A stretch of DNA of 64,000 bases from Dyella sp. M7H15-1. GTDB taxonomy: Bacteria; Pseudomonadota; Gammaproteobacteria; Xanthomonadales; Rhodanobacteraceae. Made by a program: the position numbers and the translations under genes. The notes under the pieces were generated by a model. That model made no database searches and had not been told where the DNA came from. It worked only from the letters and a program-made list of their open reading frames with translations. Shown here one piece after another: positions 51,022 to 60,164 of the stretch; within the stretch, counting starts at the first letter, position 1; the number at the start of each line of letters is the position of its first letter. The DNA lies in the NCBI RefSeq assembly GCF_004114615.1, contig NZ_CP035300.1:2852001-2916000 (forward strand), in the 5' to 3' direction.

Positions 51022-51432
51022 AAGCCCTCTCAGTCGTGACGGTAAATCGTATAGGGTGGTCTCGCCGCCCTATAGGCAGGGCCAGGATAGAAACCTTCCG
51101 GCCCTGGTCTTTGCTTGAAATCAGACACCCAAATCGTGCCGTTAAAGCTCAGGCCAAACTTTGATTGATCAAGACGCCAAATGAAATGCTAAAAATGTCC
51201 TCAGCATTGTCAGAGATTTTGTGGGATATGTATCAGCGATCGCCCTAATGGACGCCAGCACAGCATCGCCATCACAAAGAAATCCATGTTCAGCGATGCA
51301 TCAGAGCAAAATGGGGAGTGGCTGATTGATCAGGCGTCACAATGGCTTGAATATTTACGATCTCCACCAGACGAAGTGCTGCAACAAATGAGCTTTCATG
51401 CATGAAAATGCGAAAAACGTTGGGAAACCTCA
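51022..51432. other. Intergenic region, possible gene scrap
   Basis: About 410 bp without a supported gene. A 39-codon frame at 51286-51405 (MFSDASEQNGEWLIDQASQW) has protein-like composition and could be the tail of a lost gene. The right end contains AAACCTCAGGG (51425-51435), a partial copy of the RAYT terminal repeat, directly before the duplicated mutM segment begins. Confidence 0.45.
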
Positions 51433-51448
51433 GGGTTTGCACCCCAAT

Positions 51449-52276
51449 CTACTTCTGACAGCGTGGACACCAGAACGTCGAGCGCTGTCCGATTAGCGCC
51501 TGTCGGATCGTCGCGCCGCACACCTTACATGGTTCGCTTTTCCGCCCATAAACAAACAACTCGCGGAAGAAATAACCCGGCGCACCGTCTGGATTGAGAA
51601 AGTCGCGCAAGGTGGTACCGCCGCGTTCAATGGCCCAGGCAAGAATGCGCTTCACCTCTGCGGCCAGGCGCTGGTAACGCTGGCGGGAAACCGCGCCTGC
51701 GCTGCGGCGTGGATCGATGCCAGCAGCGAACAGGGCTTCGCTGGCATAGATATTTCCAACGCCGACCACCATCGTGTTGTCCATCAGGAACAGTTTTACC
51801 GCCGCCTTGCGTCCGCGTGAGCGTTGGAACAGCAGGTCACCGTTGAAGGCATCCGTAAGCGGTTCCGGACCCAGTGCGGCCAGCAACGCATGGGTGATCC
51901 CCGGCGGCTGCCAAAGCAGGCAGCCAAATCGGCGCGGGTCGGTAAAGCGAAGGATGCGTGCCTGTTCGCCTCGCAGGGGTTCAAGCGCAATATCAACGTG
52001 ATCGTGCGTGCCGGGCGCCACGTCCGGTGGCAGCACGCGCAATACGCCAGTCATGCCAAGATGCAGCAATGCGCTGCCAGCATGCGTATGCAACAACAGG
52101 TACTTGGCGCGACGCTCGACTTCTTCAATGCGTTGGCCAGGCAGAAGTTCGCTGATTTCGGGCGGGATTGGCCAGCGCAAATCAGTGCGCCGCAGCGTTA
52201 CGCCTGCTACGCGGCGTCCGATCAGATGCGGTGCGATGCCTCGTCGGGTGGTTTCGACTTCCGGCAATTCAGGCAT
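51449..52276 (-). CDS. mutM: Formamidopyrimidine-DNA glycosylase MutM (Fpg)
   Basis: A complete 275-residue base-excision repair enzyme removing oxidised purines such as 8-oxoguanine. The N-terminus [13 protein letters not shown] carries the catalytic Pro and Glu after Met removal. Conserved segments include [27 protein letters not shown], the H2TH region ([22 protein letters not shown]) and the C-terminal zinc finger ([17 protein letters not shown]). Its 3' half is duplicated at 46134-46567. It is the functional copy. The next gene upstream (DUF4340 protein) ends 1 bp before its start, so it may be last in the 55634-51449 operon. Confidence 0.95.
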   Translation of the reverse strand: MPELPEVETTRRGIAPHLIGRRVAGVTLRRTDLRWPIPPEISELLPGQRIEEVERRAKYLLLHTHAGSALLHLGMTGVLRVLPPDVAPGTHDHVDIALEPLRGEQARILRFTDPRRFGCLLWQPPGITHALLAALGPEPLTDAFNGDLLFQRSRGRKAAVKLFLMDNTMVVGVGNIYASEALFAAGIDPRRSAGAVSRQRYQRLAAEVKRILAWAIERGGTTLRDFLNPDGAPGYFFRELFVYGRKSEPCKVCGATIRQALIGQRSTFWCPRCQK

Positions 52277-52277
52277 G

Positions 52278-52772
52278 TCATTCTGCCTTGATGTTTTGGC
52301 TTTGGGCCGAGCGCGGCATGTAGCGCAGGGAGACGATACCTACGCGATCGCCAACCTGTACATAACCATTTTGATCGATCGCCGTGATGCCGCCGAAAAG
52401 TAGGGTTTGGCCGTTCAGCTCAAGCCGGGCTTGCGGCGGGGCCAGGCCAATCTTGGTGGCGTCGTAGCCGATCAAGGGAGCCCAGCTTTGCACCGGCGCG
52501 GCAGCGATGCGAGCCAGTTTGCGCAAGCGCAAATCATCGGCACGGATGGTGTTGGCTTGATCCACACGCCACCAATGTTCCTCGCGCTTCACATAGTGTT
52601 CGGCCGGTGCGCGGCCTAGCTGCAGTTCCACTTGTGTGATGGCGTCGGGGTTGATGGACAACAAGCTACCGGGTGCGGCGAATCGGTCGCTGCGCACCTG
52701 CCACGCTACGGCCGTTAGCAGAACTATGATTGTTGCCAACAACCCGAGCTGTCGTTGCACCGCACGTTTCAT
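52278..52772 (-). CDS. DUF4340-type membrane-anchored protein
   Basis: A 164-residue protein with an N-terminal transmembrane/signal helix ([18 protein letters not shown]) and a mostly periplasmic domain. [30 protein letters not shown] and [24 protein letters not shown] form the typical beta-rich DUF4340 repeat (here a short, single-domain version). Such proteins are encoded with GldFG-type ABC transporters, as here, where it overlaps the GldG-like gene by 4 bp. The precise role is unknown. Confidence 0.72.
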   Translation of the reverse strand: MKRAVQRQLGLLATIIVLLTAVAWQVRSDRFAAPGSLLSINPDAITQVELQLGRAPAEHYVKREEHWWRVDQANTIRADDLRLRKLARIAAAPVQSWAPLIGYDATKIGLAPPQARLELNGQTLLFGGITAIDQNGYVQVGDRVGIVSLRYMPRSAQSQNIKAE

Positions 52773-54103
52773 GAGCGACGCCGCCGCCAGGCGATGACAC
52801 CGCCGATCAACAGCAGCAACATCGGTATGACCAAGATGTAAGCGATGCTGAGGAAACTCAGCTCAGCTTGTGAAATGGTTAGCACACGATCCGGTGCGCC
52901 GTGCGAAGGCATGTTGATCAACACGTCGTCACCGAGCAGCCAGTTGAAGATGCGTTCGCCCAGGGCGCGGTTGCCGCCGTTGCCGAGATAGCTGTTCGAA
53001 AGGAAGTCGCCATTACCGATGACCACCACGCGCTGCTCAGCCTTGGCTGGGCTTGGTGAGAGGCGGCTGAACGCGAAGCCGAAATCGAGGGGGCCTTTCA
53101 ACCCATGGCCGGACGAACCATCCATGGCCTGGGTGGTGGCTTGCGGACTGGAGCGCAGGAAGGGCGTGACCTGCCATTCGCGCTTGTGCACTTCCGCCAA
53201 TGCGGCCACCTCGGGGAACAGCGTGGTAAGGGTAAAGCCACGCGTAATCGGGCTGGGCGGGTAATCGCCCAGCGGAATGGTACGCGGATCCTTCAAACCT
53301 AGCGCGGCATTTGACGCATCGATCAGTTCGCCGGGCAATACGCGAATGCCGAGTGTGTCGGCCAGTGGCTGCAGGCAGGGATCCTGGTTGCCTGGATCGG
53401 CCAGCCACAGCAGGTTGCCACCGTTGCCGAGATAATCGACCAGCGCTTTGGTCGCCGCGGACGACACGGCGGCCTGCGGACTGGCCAACACCACCAGGTC
53501 GGTTTGATCGGGCACGGTGGCGATCTGGGAGAAATTCAGTGGCACGGCACGCATGCCACTTTGCTCAAGCTGCGAAACGAAGGCGCCCAGATCGGCATTG
53601 GCAACGCCATCCGCACGGCGCTCACCATCGCCGGTCACGAAAGCGACGATGCGATCGTTGCCTCGAACCAGTCGTTCGAACACCTGGGCGAGGCTGCGTT
53701 CGGACAGCATATCCAGGCGCTGCTCGCGATCGCGATAACGCAGGATCAGCTCGCCGTCGACCGTGATGCCGAGATGGCGCATTGCCGCGGGATCTTTCTG
53801 TGGATCGACGAAGCTGAGATGAATATCAGGTTTGGCTTGCTGATAGCGTTGCAATACAGCCGCTATGGTTTGGCGCAGATCGCCTTGCGGATTGGCGTAG
53901 CTGACGATATCGACCGGGCCATCCAGTTTCGCCAGCACTGCACGTGTTTCCGGCGCCATGCTGATGCGGCTGCCGTAAGTCCAATCCACGACATGATCAT
54001 GGCGGGATGTGAGATATCCGATCGCGCAGGCGCCAACCAGCACCAGTAGTGCAAATAGCCAACTGTGGAGACGGCGGATGATCGTATTTATCAACGTCAT
54101 CAA
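52769..54103 (-). CDS. GldG-like ABC transporter auxiliary protein
   Basis: A 444-residue protein with an N-terminal membrane helix (SWLFALLVLVGACAIGYLTS) and a C-terminal one (LSIAYILVIPMLLLLIGGVIAW). The long periplasmic part has the GldG/IFT52-like pattern: VDIVSYANPQGDLRQTIAAVLQRY, LSFVDPQKDP, NDRIVAFVTGDGERRADG, DLVVLASPQAAVSSAATKALVDYLGNGGNLLWL. It overlaps both the permease gene (4 bp) and the DUF4340 gene (4 bp). In non-gliding bacteria these genes form an ABC system of uncertain substrate. Confidence 0.8.
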   Translation of the reverse strand: MMTLINTIIRRLHSWLFALLVLVGACAIGYLTSRHDHVVDWTYGSRISMAPETRAVLAKLDGPVDIVSYANPQGDLRQTIAAVLQRYQQAKPDIHLSFVDPQKDPAAMRHLGITVDGELILRYRDREQRLDMLSERSLAQVFERLVRGNDRIVAFVTGDGERRADGVANADLGAFVSQLEQSGMRAVPLNFSQIATVPDQTDLVVLASPQAAVSSAATKALVDYLGNGGNLLWLADPGNQDPCLQPLADTLGIRVLPGELIDASNAALGLKDPRTIPLGDYPPSPITRGFTLTTLFPEVAALAEVHKREWQVTPFLRSSPQATTQAMDGSSGHGLKGPLDFGFAFSRLSPSPAKAEQRVVVIGNGDFLSNSYLGNGGNRALGERIFNWLLGDDVLINMPSHGAPDRVLTISQAELSFLSIAYILVIPMLLLLIGGVIAWRRRRS

Positions 54104-54885
54104 CCGCGCTCCCGATCTGCCGCAAGGCGTTGTGTGCCCAGTGCCAACGCTACGGCGATGGCCAGCAGGAACCAGGTGATGTCCGCGCTCGACACTAATC
54201 CACGCAACAGGTTTTCCTGATGTGTACTCATCGCCAGCCAGTTAACGAAGCCGTTGCTGACACCTGCCATTTGCGCGCCGAGATTGACGCAGTTCAGTGC
54301 CAGGCCCGCCATCAGGGTGGCAACCGCGGCAACTGCAGGGTGTGAGGCGAACGCGGAGCAGGCTACGCCGATGGCTCCCAGCACTGCCAGCGCGAGGAAG
54401 GTGCCCAGGGTCGCTGCAGCGAGCTTGCCCCAGTCCAACGATGTGCCGTGTGCGAGGCTGATCGGAATGGCCAGCGCTAGCAGCAACCACAAGGCAAGCC
54501 AGATCAGCACGGCGAGATACTTGCCGAGCAGGATCTGTGCCGATGACAGTCCGCTCGCAAACAACAACGGCAAGGTACCGGCGTTGCGCTCGCTCGCGAG
54601 TGTCGACATGGTCAACAACGGCACCACCAGCAATGCCAGTTCGATCACGCCGAACGGCAAGGGGCTGCCGGTGATCAGGCTGCTATCCATGCGCACGGCG
54701 ACCAGATCGGTGTAGCCGGGGCCGTCGGGCAAGGCGGCAAGCCGAACCTGATTGAGCAGGAAAATCTGCAGCAGTAGCGCAAAACGCCAGCCTAGTTCGG
54801 CCAGAGCCAGTGCCGCAATAATCCATCCAAGCGGACGCACAAACAGGCGGCGCAGTTCCAGTCGCGTCACAGCAAAAAGTGTCAT
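54100..54885 (-). CDS. ABC transporter permease, GldF/NosY-like
   Basis: A 261-residue integral membrane protein with about six hydrophobic helices (IIALALAELGWRFALLLQIF, VIELALLVVPLLTMSTLASE, AVLIWLALWLLLALAIPI, and others). STLASERNAGTLPLLFASGLS is a typical motif of the ABC-2 permease family. It overlaps the ATPase gene (4 bp) upstream and the GldG-like gene (4 bp) downstream. It forms the membrane channel of the system. The substrate is unknown. Confidence 0.82.
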   Translation of the reverse strand: MTLFAVTRLELRRLFVRPLGWIIAALALAELGWRFALLLQIFLLNQVRLAALPDGPGYTDLVAVRMDSSLITGSPLPFGVIELALLVVPLLTMSTLASERNAGTLPLLFASGLSSAQILLGKYLAVLIWLALWLLLALAIPISLAHGTSLDWGKLAAATLGTFLALAVLGAIGVACSAFASHPAVAAVATLMAGLALNCVNLGAQMAGVSNGFVNWLAMSTHQENLLRGLVSSADITWFLLAIAVALALGTQRLAADRERG

Positions 54886-55634
54886 GCGGCTTGAGTCCTG
54901 CCGGCCATTGCGATGTCGAAGAAGGTTTTTTCCAGGGCGGCATGCTGATCCACAGGCAACGGCGCATCATGGCGCAAGGTGCCCTCATGCAGGATCGCCA
55001 CGCGATCACACACAGCCGTCACGTCGGCAAGCTGATGGGTGGAAAGAATAACGGTGGTGCCGTTGGCTGCCCGCTCACGCAGCAGGCTACGCAATGCAAC
55101 GACCTGCACCGGATCGAGTGCGTTGGCCGGTTCGTCCAGCACCAGCAGGGCTGGGCGATGCAGTAGTGCGCAGGCCAATCCCAGGCGCTGGCGCTGACCC
55201 TGTGACAAGACGCCCGCCAGGCGGCGCGACAGATTTTGCAGTTCCAGTGGCTCGATGACGGCATCCCTTGCCGTGTTGAGATGGCGGCCCGTCAGGCCAC
55301 GCAGGCTGCCATGTGCGTCAAGATGTTCACGCACGGTCAGTTCTGGCCAAAGCGGGGCACCTTCCGGCAGCCAGCCGATGGCCAGCCGAGCCAGTTCAGG
55401 GTGTTCTGAGAAATCCTGCCCCAGCAGACGAATGCTGCCACTATCGGGTCGTAATGCACCGACCATCATGGCCAAGGTGGTCGACTTGCCCGCGCCATTA
55501 ACCCCAAGCAGCCCCAGCACTTGGCCGACCTGAAGGTCCAGGCTCAGGTTGCGGACGGCGAGCCGGCCGGCACGGTGTCGGGTGACTCTTTCAAGTTGCA
55601 GTACGGGAGGTGAAGCAAGTTTCGGCGCATTCAT
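54882..55634 (-). CDS. ABC transporter ATP-binding protein
   Basis: A 250-residue cytoplasmic ATPase. Walker A is GVNGAGKSTT, the Q-loop region is GWLPEGAPLW, the signature reads LSQGQRQRLGLA (an LSQGQ variant of LSGGQ), Walker B is ALLVLDEP and the H-loop is STHQLADV. It belongs to the family that pairs with ABC-2 permeases. It is the first gene of a tightly overlapping four-gene set (ATPase, permease, GldG-like, DUF4340) that ends just before mutM. Confidence 0.9.
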   Translation of the reverse strand: MNAPKLASPPVLQLERVTRHRAGRLAVRNLSLDLQVGQVLGLLGVNGAGKSTTLAMMVGALRPDSGSIRLLGQDFSEHPELARLAIGWLPEGAPLWPELTVREHLDAHGSLRGLTGRHLNTARDAVIEPLELQNLSRRLAGVLSQGQRQRLGLACALLHRPALLVLDEPANALDPVQVVALRSLLRERAANGTTVILSTHQLADVTAVCDRVAILHEGTLRHDAPLPVDQHAALEKTFFDIAMAGRTQAA

Positions 55635-55786
55635 TGCATGATTGTCAGGGTGACCCTATCCGTTGCACAACCGTACATCGTCACGAAGCGGTGCTTTAAC
55701 GGAGAGGGCGTTACCATGCTGGTGGGTATGCGATCCCTCTACTACACTGCTTCAATGCTTTATCAACCTTTTCAGGCGTATCCAAG

Positions 55787-56980
55787 ATGTTAGATGTTGT
55801 ACTGCAGTTCCTTTCCGGCGGTGTGAGTGGTGCCGGGTGGGTGGAGCTCCTTGTCTACCTGTTGGTAGTCACCCAGCTCACCATCTTTACCGTCACGCTC
55901 TACCTGCATCGCTGCCAGACGCATCGCGGTATCGACCTGCATCCGTCCGTTTCCCATTTCTTCCGCTTCTGGGGCTGGCTTACCACAGGCATGGTCACCA
56001 AGGAGTGGGTGGCTGTGCACCGCAAGCACCACGCCAAGGTGGAAACCGAGGAAGATCCGCACAGCCCGCAGATCTACGGCATCAAAAAGGTGTTCTGGGA
56101 TGGCGTGTCGCTCTACCGCGACGCCAGCCTCATCAAGGAAGACCTGGAGAAGTACGGCCGCGGCACCCCAGACGATTGGATCGAACGCAAGCTCTACACC
56201 GGCCACCCGTACTGGGGCCCGGTGTTGATGCTGATCATCAACTTCACACTGTTCGGTGTCTTGGGTGCGGCCGTGTGGGCTGTGCAGATGGCCTGGATTC
56301 CGTTCTGGGCGGCTGGCTTCGTCAACGGCATCGGCCACTGGTGGGGCTACCGCAACTTCGAAAGTTCCGACACCGCTACCAACCTCATTCCTTGGGGCTT
56401 CTGGATCGGTGGTGAAGAGCTGCATAACAACCACCACGCTTTTCCCAGCTCGGCCAAGTTCGCGCTGCGCAAGTGGGAGTTCGATATCGGCTGGGCGATG
56501 ATCTGCCTGTTGCGCGCGGTGGGTCTTGCCAAGGTGCTGCGTGTGGCGCCGACGCTGAATATCCGCCCCAACGTGTACCTGCCGGATGCCGACACGCTCA
56601 AGGCCGTGCTGACTCACCGCTTCCACGCGATGACCGACTACTACCGCAATGTGATCGTGCCAACCCTGGCTGACGAAGCGCAGCACGCCGGCGAAAGCAT
56701 CAAGGCTGTTCCGCGCCGCCTGCGTCGTGCTTTCGCCGATGGTGGCCGTTGGCTCGATGGCGAAGGCCGCGAGCGCATGCAGGCGGTGTTGGCCAAACGC
56801 CCAACCCTCAGTACGGTTTGCGATTTCCGCAATCGCCTGGCGGAGCTGATGGAGCAGCGTGGCGCCGAGCAAGCCCTGAAGGGTCTGCAGCAATGGATTG
56901 TTGAAGCCGAGCAGAGCGGCATTCGTGCATTGCAGGAATTCGCGCAGCGTCTGAAAGGTTACGCCGTGGCGGCCGGTTGA
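55787..56980 (+). CDS. Fatty acid desaturase (acyl-CoA/acyl-lipid delta-9 type)
   Basis: A 397-residue membrane-bound di-iron desaturase. It has hydrophobic segments (WVELLVYLLVVTQLTIFTV, LMLIINFTLFGVLGAAVW) and the three histidine boxes: HRCQTHR, HRKHH and HNNHH. It introduces a double bond into saturated acyl chains and so adjusts membrane fluidity. The C-terminal ~110 residues are a charged, helical, cytosolic extension typical of proteobacterial homologues. It stands alone and is followed by a good terminator. An upstream gap of 152 bp holds its promoter, not pinpointed. Confidence 0.88.
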   Translation: MLDVVLQFLSGGVSGAGWVELLVYLLVVTQLTIFTVTLYLHRCQTHRGIDLHPSVSHFFRFWGWLTTGMVTKEWVAVHRKHHAKVETEEDPHSPQIYGIKKVFWDGVSLYRDASLIKEDLEKYGRGTPDDWIERKLYTGHPYWGPVLMLIINFTLFGVLGAAVWAVQMAWIPFWAAGFVNGIGHWWGYRNFESSDTATNLIPWGFWIGGEELHNNHHAFPSSAKFALRKWEFDIGWAMICLLRAVGLAKVLRVAPTLNIRPNVYLPDADTLKAVLTHRFHAMTDYYRNVIVPTLADEAQHAGESIKAVPRRLRRAFADGGRWLDGEGRERMQAVLAKRPTLSTVCDFRNRLAELMEQRGAEQALKGLQQWIVEAEQSGIRALQEFAQRLKGYAVAAG

Positions 56981-57009
56981 TATTTGGACTGCCATGGCGA
57001 TGAGCAAAG

Positions 57010-57036
57010 AAAACCCGCCTGTTCAAGGCGGGTTTT
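57010..57036. terminator. Rho-independent terminator after the desaturase gene
   Basis: AAAACCCGCCT (57010-57020) and AGGCGGGTTTT (57026-57036) form a perfect 11-bp stem with loop GTTCA, followed by CTTGTT. It lies 30 bp after the desaturase stop. This is the clearest intrinsic terminator in this part of the window. Confidence 0.85.
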
Positions 57037-57143
57037 CTTGTTGGGAGTGTCAATGAGCAGGGCGGTAGATGTGTTGATCGGATAACCGTTCTCGCCTACT
57101 TAGGGGCATCCGATTACACACATCCGCAACATCTGATGGGTAA

Positions 57144-57166
57144 GCCCCTCTCCCGGAGGGAGGGGC
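57144..57166. repeat. Single REP-like palindrome
   Basis: GCCCCTCTCCC and GGGAGGGGC form an imperfect hairpin in the 285-bp gap between the desaturase terminator and the peptidase remnant. It is related to the CTCTCCCC palindromes at 479-499 and 27896-27920. Nothing else is recognised in this gap. Confidence 0.5.
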
Positions 57167-57264
57167 TCACGCTCTACTCACCCGTCCTGACATCGAAAAA
57201 ATAATAAACAAAAATGAGAAATGGGTAGAGCAATGCGCAAATTTGACGGACATGCAACTTCAAT

Positions 57265-57523
57265 ATGCCCATGCAGGATGATCTGCCGTGGGTGTACGAA
57301 GGGCTTGCCGATTACTGGTGCGGCGTGCTGACTGCCCACGCAGGCCTGTGGAGCCCTGATCGCTGATGCGAAGAATTCGCAGGCGCCGATCGAACTGCTG
57401 GTGAAGAATGTCGATCTCTACAGCACCGTGAAGATCGATTACCGCGACGGCTTGCGTTATCCGTATCTGGTGCGGACAAGTGGCAAAGATTTGATGGGTG
57501 CGATTCTGGCGCCTCGCAAATAA
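57265..57523 (+). pseudogene. M61 (glycyl aminopeptidase) remnant
   Basis: Two pieces of an M61-family metallopeptidase lie in different frames. From 57265 the frame reads LPWVYEGLADYWCGVLTAHAGLW, the segment following the active site. From about 57350 the frame reads GALIADAKNSQAPIELLVKN, VKIDYRDGLRYPYLVRTSGK and AILAPRK, the protein's C-terminus. The long stretch normally between them and everything upstream (including the HEXXH site) are missing. The rest is deleted, not just frameshifted. It lies just before the convergent sensor-kinase gene. Confidence 0.7.
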
Positions 57524-57528
57524 CTACT

Positions 57529-59043
57529 TTATTCAGTAGAGGCATGCTGGGGGAACACGATGCGCATACGCGTGCCGGTTCCCTCCCAGGCATCCAGGAT
57601 CTCGAAGCGCGCACGGTGGCTGCGTGCGATTTCTTCCACAATGGCCAGGCCGAGCCCGCTGCTCTGGCCATCGCTTCCTGCCGAGCGGTAGAAACGCTCA
57701 CGTACGCGTTCACGCTCGGCGTGCGGGATCCCTGGACCGCTATCTTCCACTTCCAGATACGGTGCATTGTCGTGCCGCCCGCAGCGGAGTGTGATGTTGC
57801 CGCCCTTGGGTGTGTGGCGGATAGCGTTATCGAGCAGGTTGATTAGCAGTTCGTGCAGAAGCCAATATACGCCATGGACCTGGATGGGTTCGCATTCGGC
57901 GCCCAGGTCGATGTCTTGCGCCAGCGCCCGATCGAGCAGGGAGCCCGCCACGGCGCCGATCAATGTGTCGAGCTGGATGGCGACGAAGTCACTGGGACCG
58001 TGCGCTGAAGGCTCCGCCCGCGCCAGGGCGAGAAGCTGATTCGTGGTATGGGCCAATCGATCCACGCTGCCCTGCAGGCGGCCGATGCGCGCTTGCTGGG
58101 CGTTATCCTGGGTTTCATCGGCGAGCACTTCCAGTTGCGCTTTCAGGCCAGTGAGCGGGGTGCGCAATTGATGGGCGGCATTGGTCAGGAAGTGCTGTTG
58201 TGCCAGGGCCGAATCGCGCACTGTCGCCAGCAAGGTATTGAGCGATTCCGCCAGTGGGCGCACTTCGCTCGGTACCGGTTCCAATGGCAATGGTTGCAAG
58301 GATTGCGGATCACGACGCATGATCTGGTCGCGCAGTCGATGGATCGGTCGCAGCGCAATGGTGATGCCGAATAGGCAAAGTCCCGCCACCAGCAGCAACT
58401 GGATGCCATCGCTGATGCCGACGACGGTAACCAGTCGGTGCACCACTGCATCGCGCCGATGTACTGTTTCACCCACCGTTACGGTGATTGGCTCGCCACC
58501 GATTTCCGTATGGTAGCTGGCGATGCGCAGTTGTTGTTCTTTGTAGGCCGCGTCACTGTAATTGAGGTTGTCGACGATCTGGCTGTTGGCAACGGGAAGC
58601 TCCTCATCGCCTGCCAGCGTGCGTCCGTCAGCCAGGTTGACCCGATAAAAGAAGGCCGCCCTGCCACCTGGATAAAGTTGCATCCAGGACATGGGGCGGT
58701 ATTCGGAATCGGACCGGGGATGTGGCCTGTCGCCGATGGGCTCGAACGGCTCATCACCTGGCGGTGGCGGCAAAGGTTCGTTGCCGGGGGCATGGATCAA
58801 CGGCGGACCCGGATCTTGTCTTTCGACATAAAGGCGTCCATTGGCGCCTTTTTGCACACGCGCAGCAATCGCGACCGCCGCATGCGATAACGCACGATCG
58901 AATATCTCGTACATGGACGTGACATAGGTGCGATGATCGGCCCATATACTAACGATCAACAGCAGCACCAAGGGCAGCAGCAAGTAGCCGAGCAATCGGC
59001 CCCGGATGCTGGGGGTGCGCATAGGCCTGGAGCGGGACATCAT
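57529..59043 (-). CDS. Sensor histidine kinase, TctE/QseC type
   Basis: A 504-residue inner-membrane kinase. TM1 lies at about 17-35 (LLGYLLLPLVLLLIVSIWA), a ~150-residue periplasmic sensor is rich in Pro, and TM2 comes at about 205-225. HAMP-like and kinase domains follow with the H-box FLTNAAHQLRTPLTGL, the N-box LLINLLDNAIRH, EDSGPGI and SSGLGLAIVEEIA. The N-terminal layout resembles TctE (2CSK_N). Its ATG lies 29 bp after the response-regulator stop, in the same operon. The sensed signal is unknown; tricarboxylate or metal sensing are common for relatives. Confidence 0.88.
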   Translation of the reverse strand: MMSRSRPMRTPSIRGRLLGYLLLPLVLLLIVSIWADHRTYVTSMYEIFDRALSHAAVAIAARVQKGANGRLYVERQDPGPPLIHAPGNEPLPPPPGDEPFEPIGDRPHPRSDSEYRPMSWMQLYPGGRAAFFYRVNLADGRTLAGDEELPVANSQIVDNLNYSDAAYKEQQLRIASYHTEIGGEPITVTVGETVHRRDAVVHRLVTVVGISDGIQLLLVAGLCLFGITIALRPIHRLRDQIMRRDPQSLQPLPLEPVPSEVRPLAESLNTLLATVRDSALAQQHFLTNAAHQLRTPLTGLKAQLEVLADETQDNAQQARIGRLQGSVDRLAHTTNQLLALARAEPSAHGPSDFVAIQLDTLIGAVAGSLLDRALAQDIDLGAECEPIQVHGVYWLLHELLINLLDNAIRHTPKGGNITLRCGRHDNAPYLEVEDSGPGIPHAERERVRERFYRSAGSDGQSSGLGLAIVEEIARSHRARFEILDAWEGTGTRMRIVFPQHASTE

Positions 59044-59072
59044 GCCGCGTACATCGAATCGATCAACGCATC

Positions 59073-59735
59073 CTAGGCGTCGTCGAGGCGATAACCCAGT
59101 CCGCGGATGCTTCGCACCGTGGCTGCTTCACCCAGCTTGGCACGCAAGCGGGAGACATGCACTTCGATGGCGTTGCCGGAGATTTCCTCGTCCCAGCTCC
59201 CGATCGCCTGGATCAAGCGCTCCTTGCTCACCACGCGTCCACTGTGATGGGCTAGGCATTCCAGGATGGACCATTCGCGACGGGTCAACTCCAGCGCTCG
59301 TCTGTCATCGTTGATGGCACGGCGTCCGGCCAGATCGATACGCAGGCGGCCCACTACCATTTCGTTGGCGGCGGCGGTGGCGCGACGAATCAGGGCGCGG
59401 CAACGTGCAGCAAGCTCAGGCAGGGCGAACGGCTTGACCAAGTAATCGTCAGCGCCGAGGTCCAACGCGTTGATACGGTCATCTAGGCCATCGCGTGCTG
59501 TCACGATCAACAACGGCAGTGAACTGCCTTCGCGGCGCAGGCGGTGGACCAAGGTAAAACCATCCTCTCCCGGCAGTCCCAGGTCCACGATGGCCAGATC
59601 GTAGTGGGCGGCGTCCAGGTGGACCTGGACAGATTCAGCATCGGTCACCGCGTCGACTGCATACCCGGCGGTGGCAAGGCCGCGCACGATGGCGTCGGAT
59701 ACCAGGGGATCGTCTTCAACTAGCAGAATGCGCAT
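59073..59735 (-). CDS. OmpR/PhoB-family response regulator
   Basis: A 220-residue regulator from ATG 59735 (MRILLVEDDPLVSDAIVRGL); the frame is open upstream to 59900 but through the palindromic repeat. The receiver domain has the acidic pocket D8/D9, phosphoacceptor Asp51 (AIVDLGLPGEDG) and a VKPF lysine. The winged-helix DNA-binding domain contains LTRREWSILECLAHHSGRVVSKERL, ending IRGLGYRLDDA. It is the first gene of a two-gene operon with the sensor kinase and should be its phosphorylation partner. Confidence 0.92.
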   Translation of the reverse strand: MRILLVEDDPLVSDAIVRGLATAGYAVDAVTDAESVQVHLDAAHYDLAIVDLGLPGEDGFTLVHRLRREGSSLPLLIVTARDGLDDRINALDLGADDYLVKPFALPELAARCRALIRRATAAANEMVVGRLRIDLAGRRAINDDRRALELTRREWSILECLAHHSGRVVSKERLIQAIGSWDEEISGNAIEVHVSRLRAKLGEAATVRSIRGLGYRLDDA

Positions 59736-59830
59736 TACCGACGAAGAAAATGGGAAACATAAAATTCTAACAGTTAGTATGCCTACAACACAGTACGGCC
59801 CCAACATGCTGATTTTAAGGGTCGGGGTGA

Positions 59831-59921
59831 CGTCCAGAAGGCCCGCAGGCTGCGCCACGCGGCTTGAACAGACGGCCAGTCTGCCCTGCGCCGCGCACAC
59901 AGCCTGCGGGCCTTCTGGACG
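59831..59921. repeat. 22-bp perfect inverted repeat with nested hairpin
   Basis: Arms at 59831-59852 and 59900-59921 are perfect inverse copies (start CGTCCAGAAGGCC). The 47-bp interior carries a second hairpin, CAGAC-GGCCA-GTCTG. No open frame belongs to it. It lies upstream of the response-regulator operon and could form a strong cruciform or be a palindromic mobile repeat. About 16 bp further right is an IS-end-like sequence, GGAATAAATCAGAG (59938). Confidence 0.65.
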
Positions 59922-60164
59922 TTATGCCGGGTGCGTAGGAATAAATCAGAGGGTCCGTGGGCATTTGGGGGCATTTCCTGCTTGTACGAATGCTGCTGAA
60001 CGAGGCAAGAACCCGGTTATGGGGTCGTCAGTGAAGCATTAAATGGACTGTTTATTCATGTAAACCAACAATTTTTGGGTATTTTTGGGCTGTTTTTTTC
60101 GACTTTGTCCGATATCTGTGCCCGGCGATCTCTGGCCCAATGGCAACACTATCAAGCCAGCGAG

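Noticed and set aside
55790-57007. 405-codon minus-strand frame opposite the desaturase
   Set aside because: Antisense to clear histidine boxes and with shadow-type composition.
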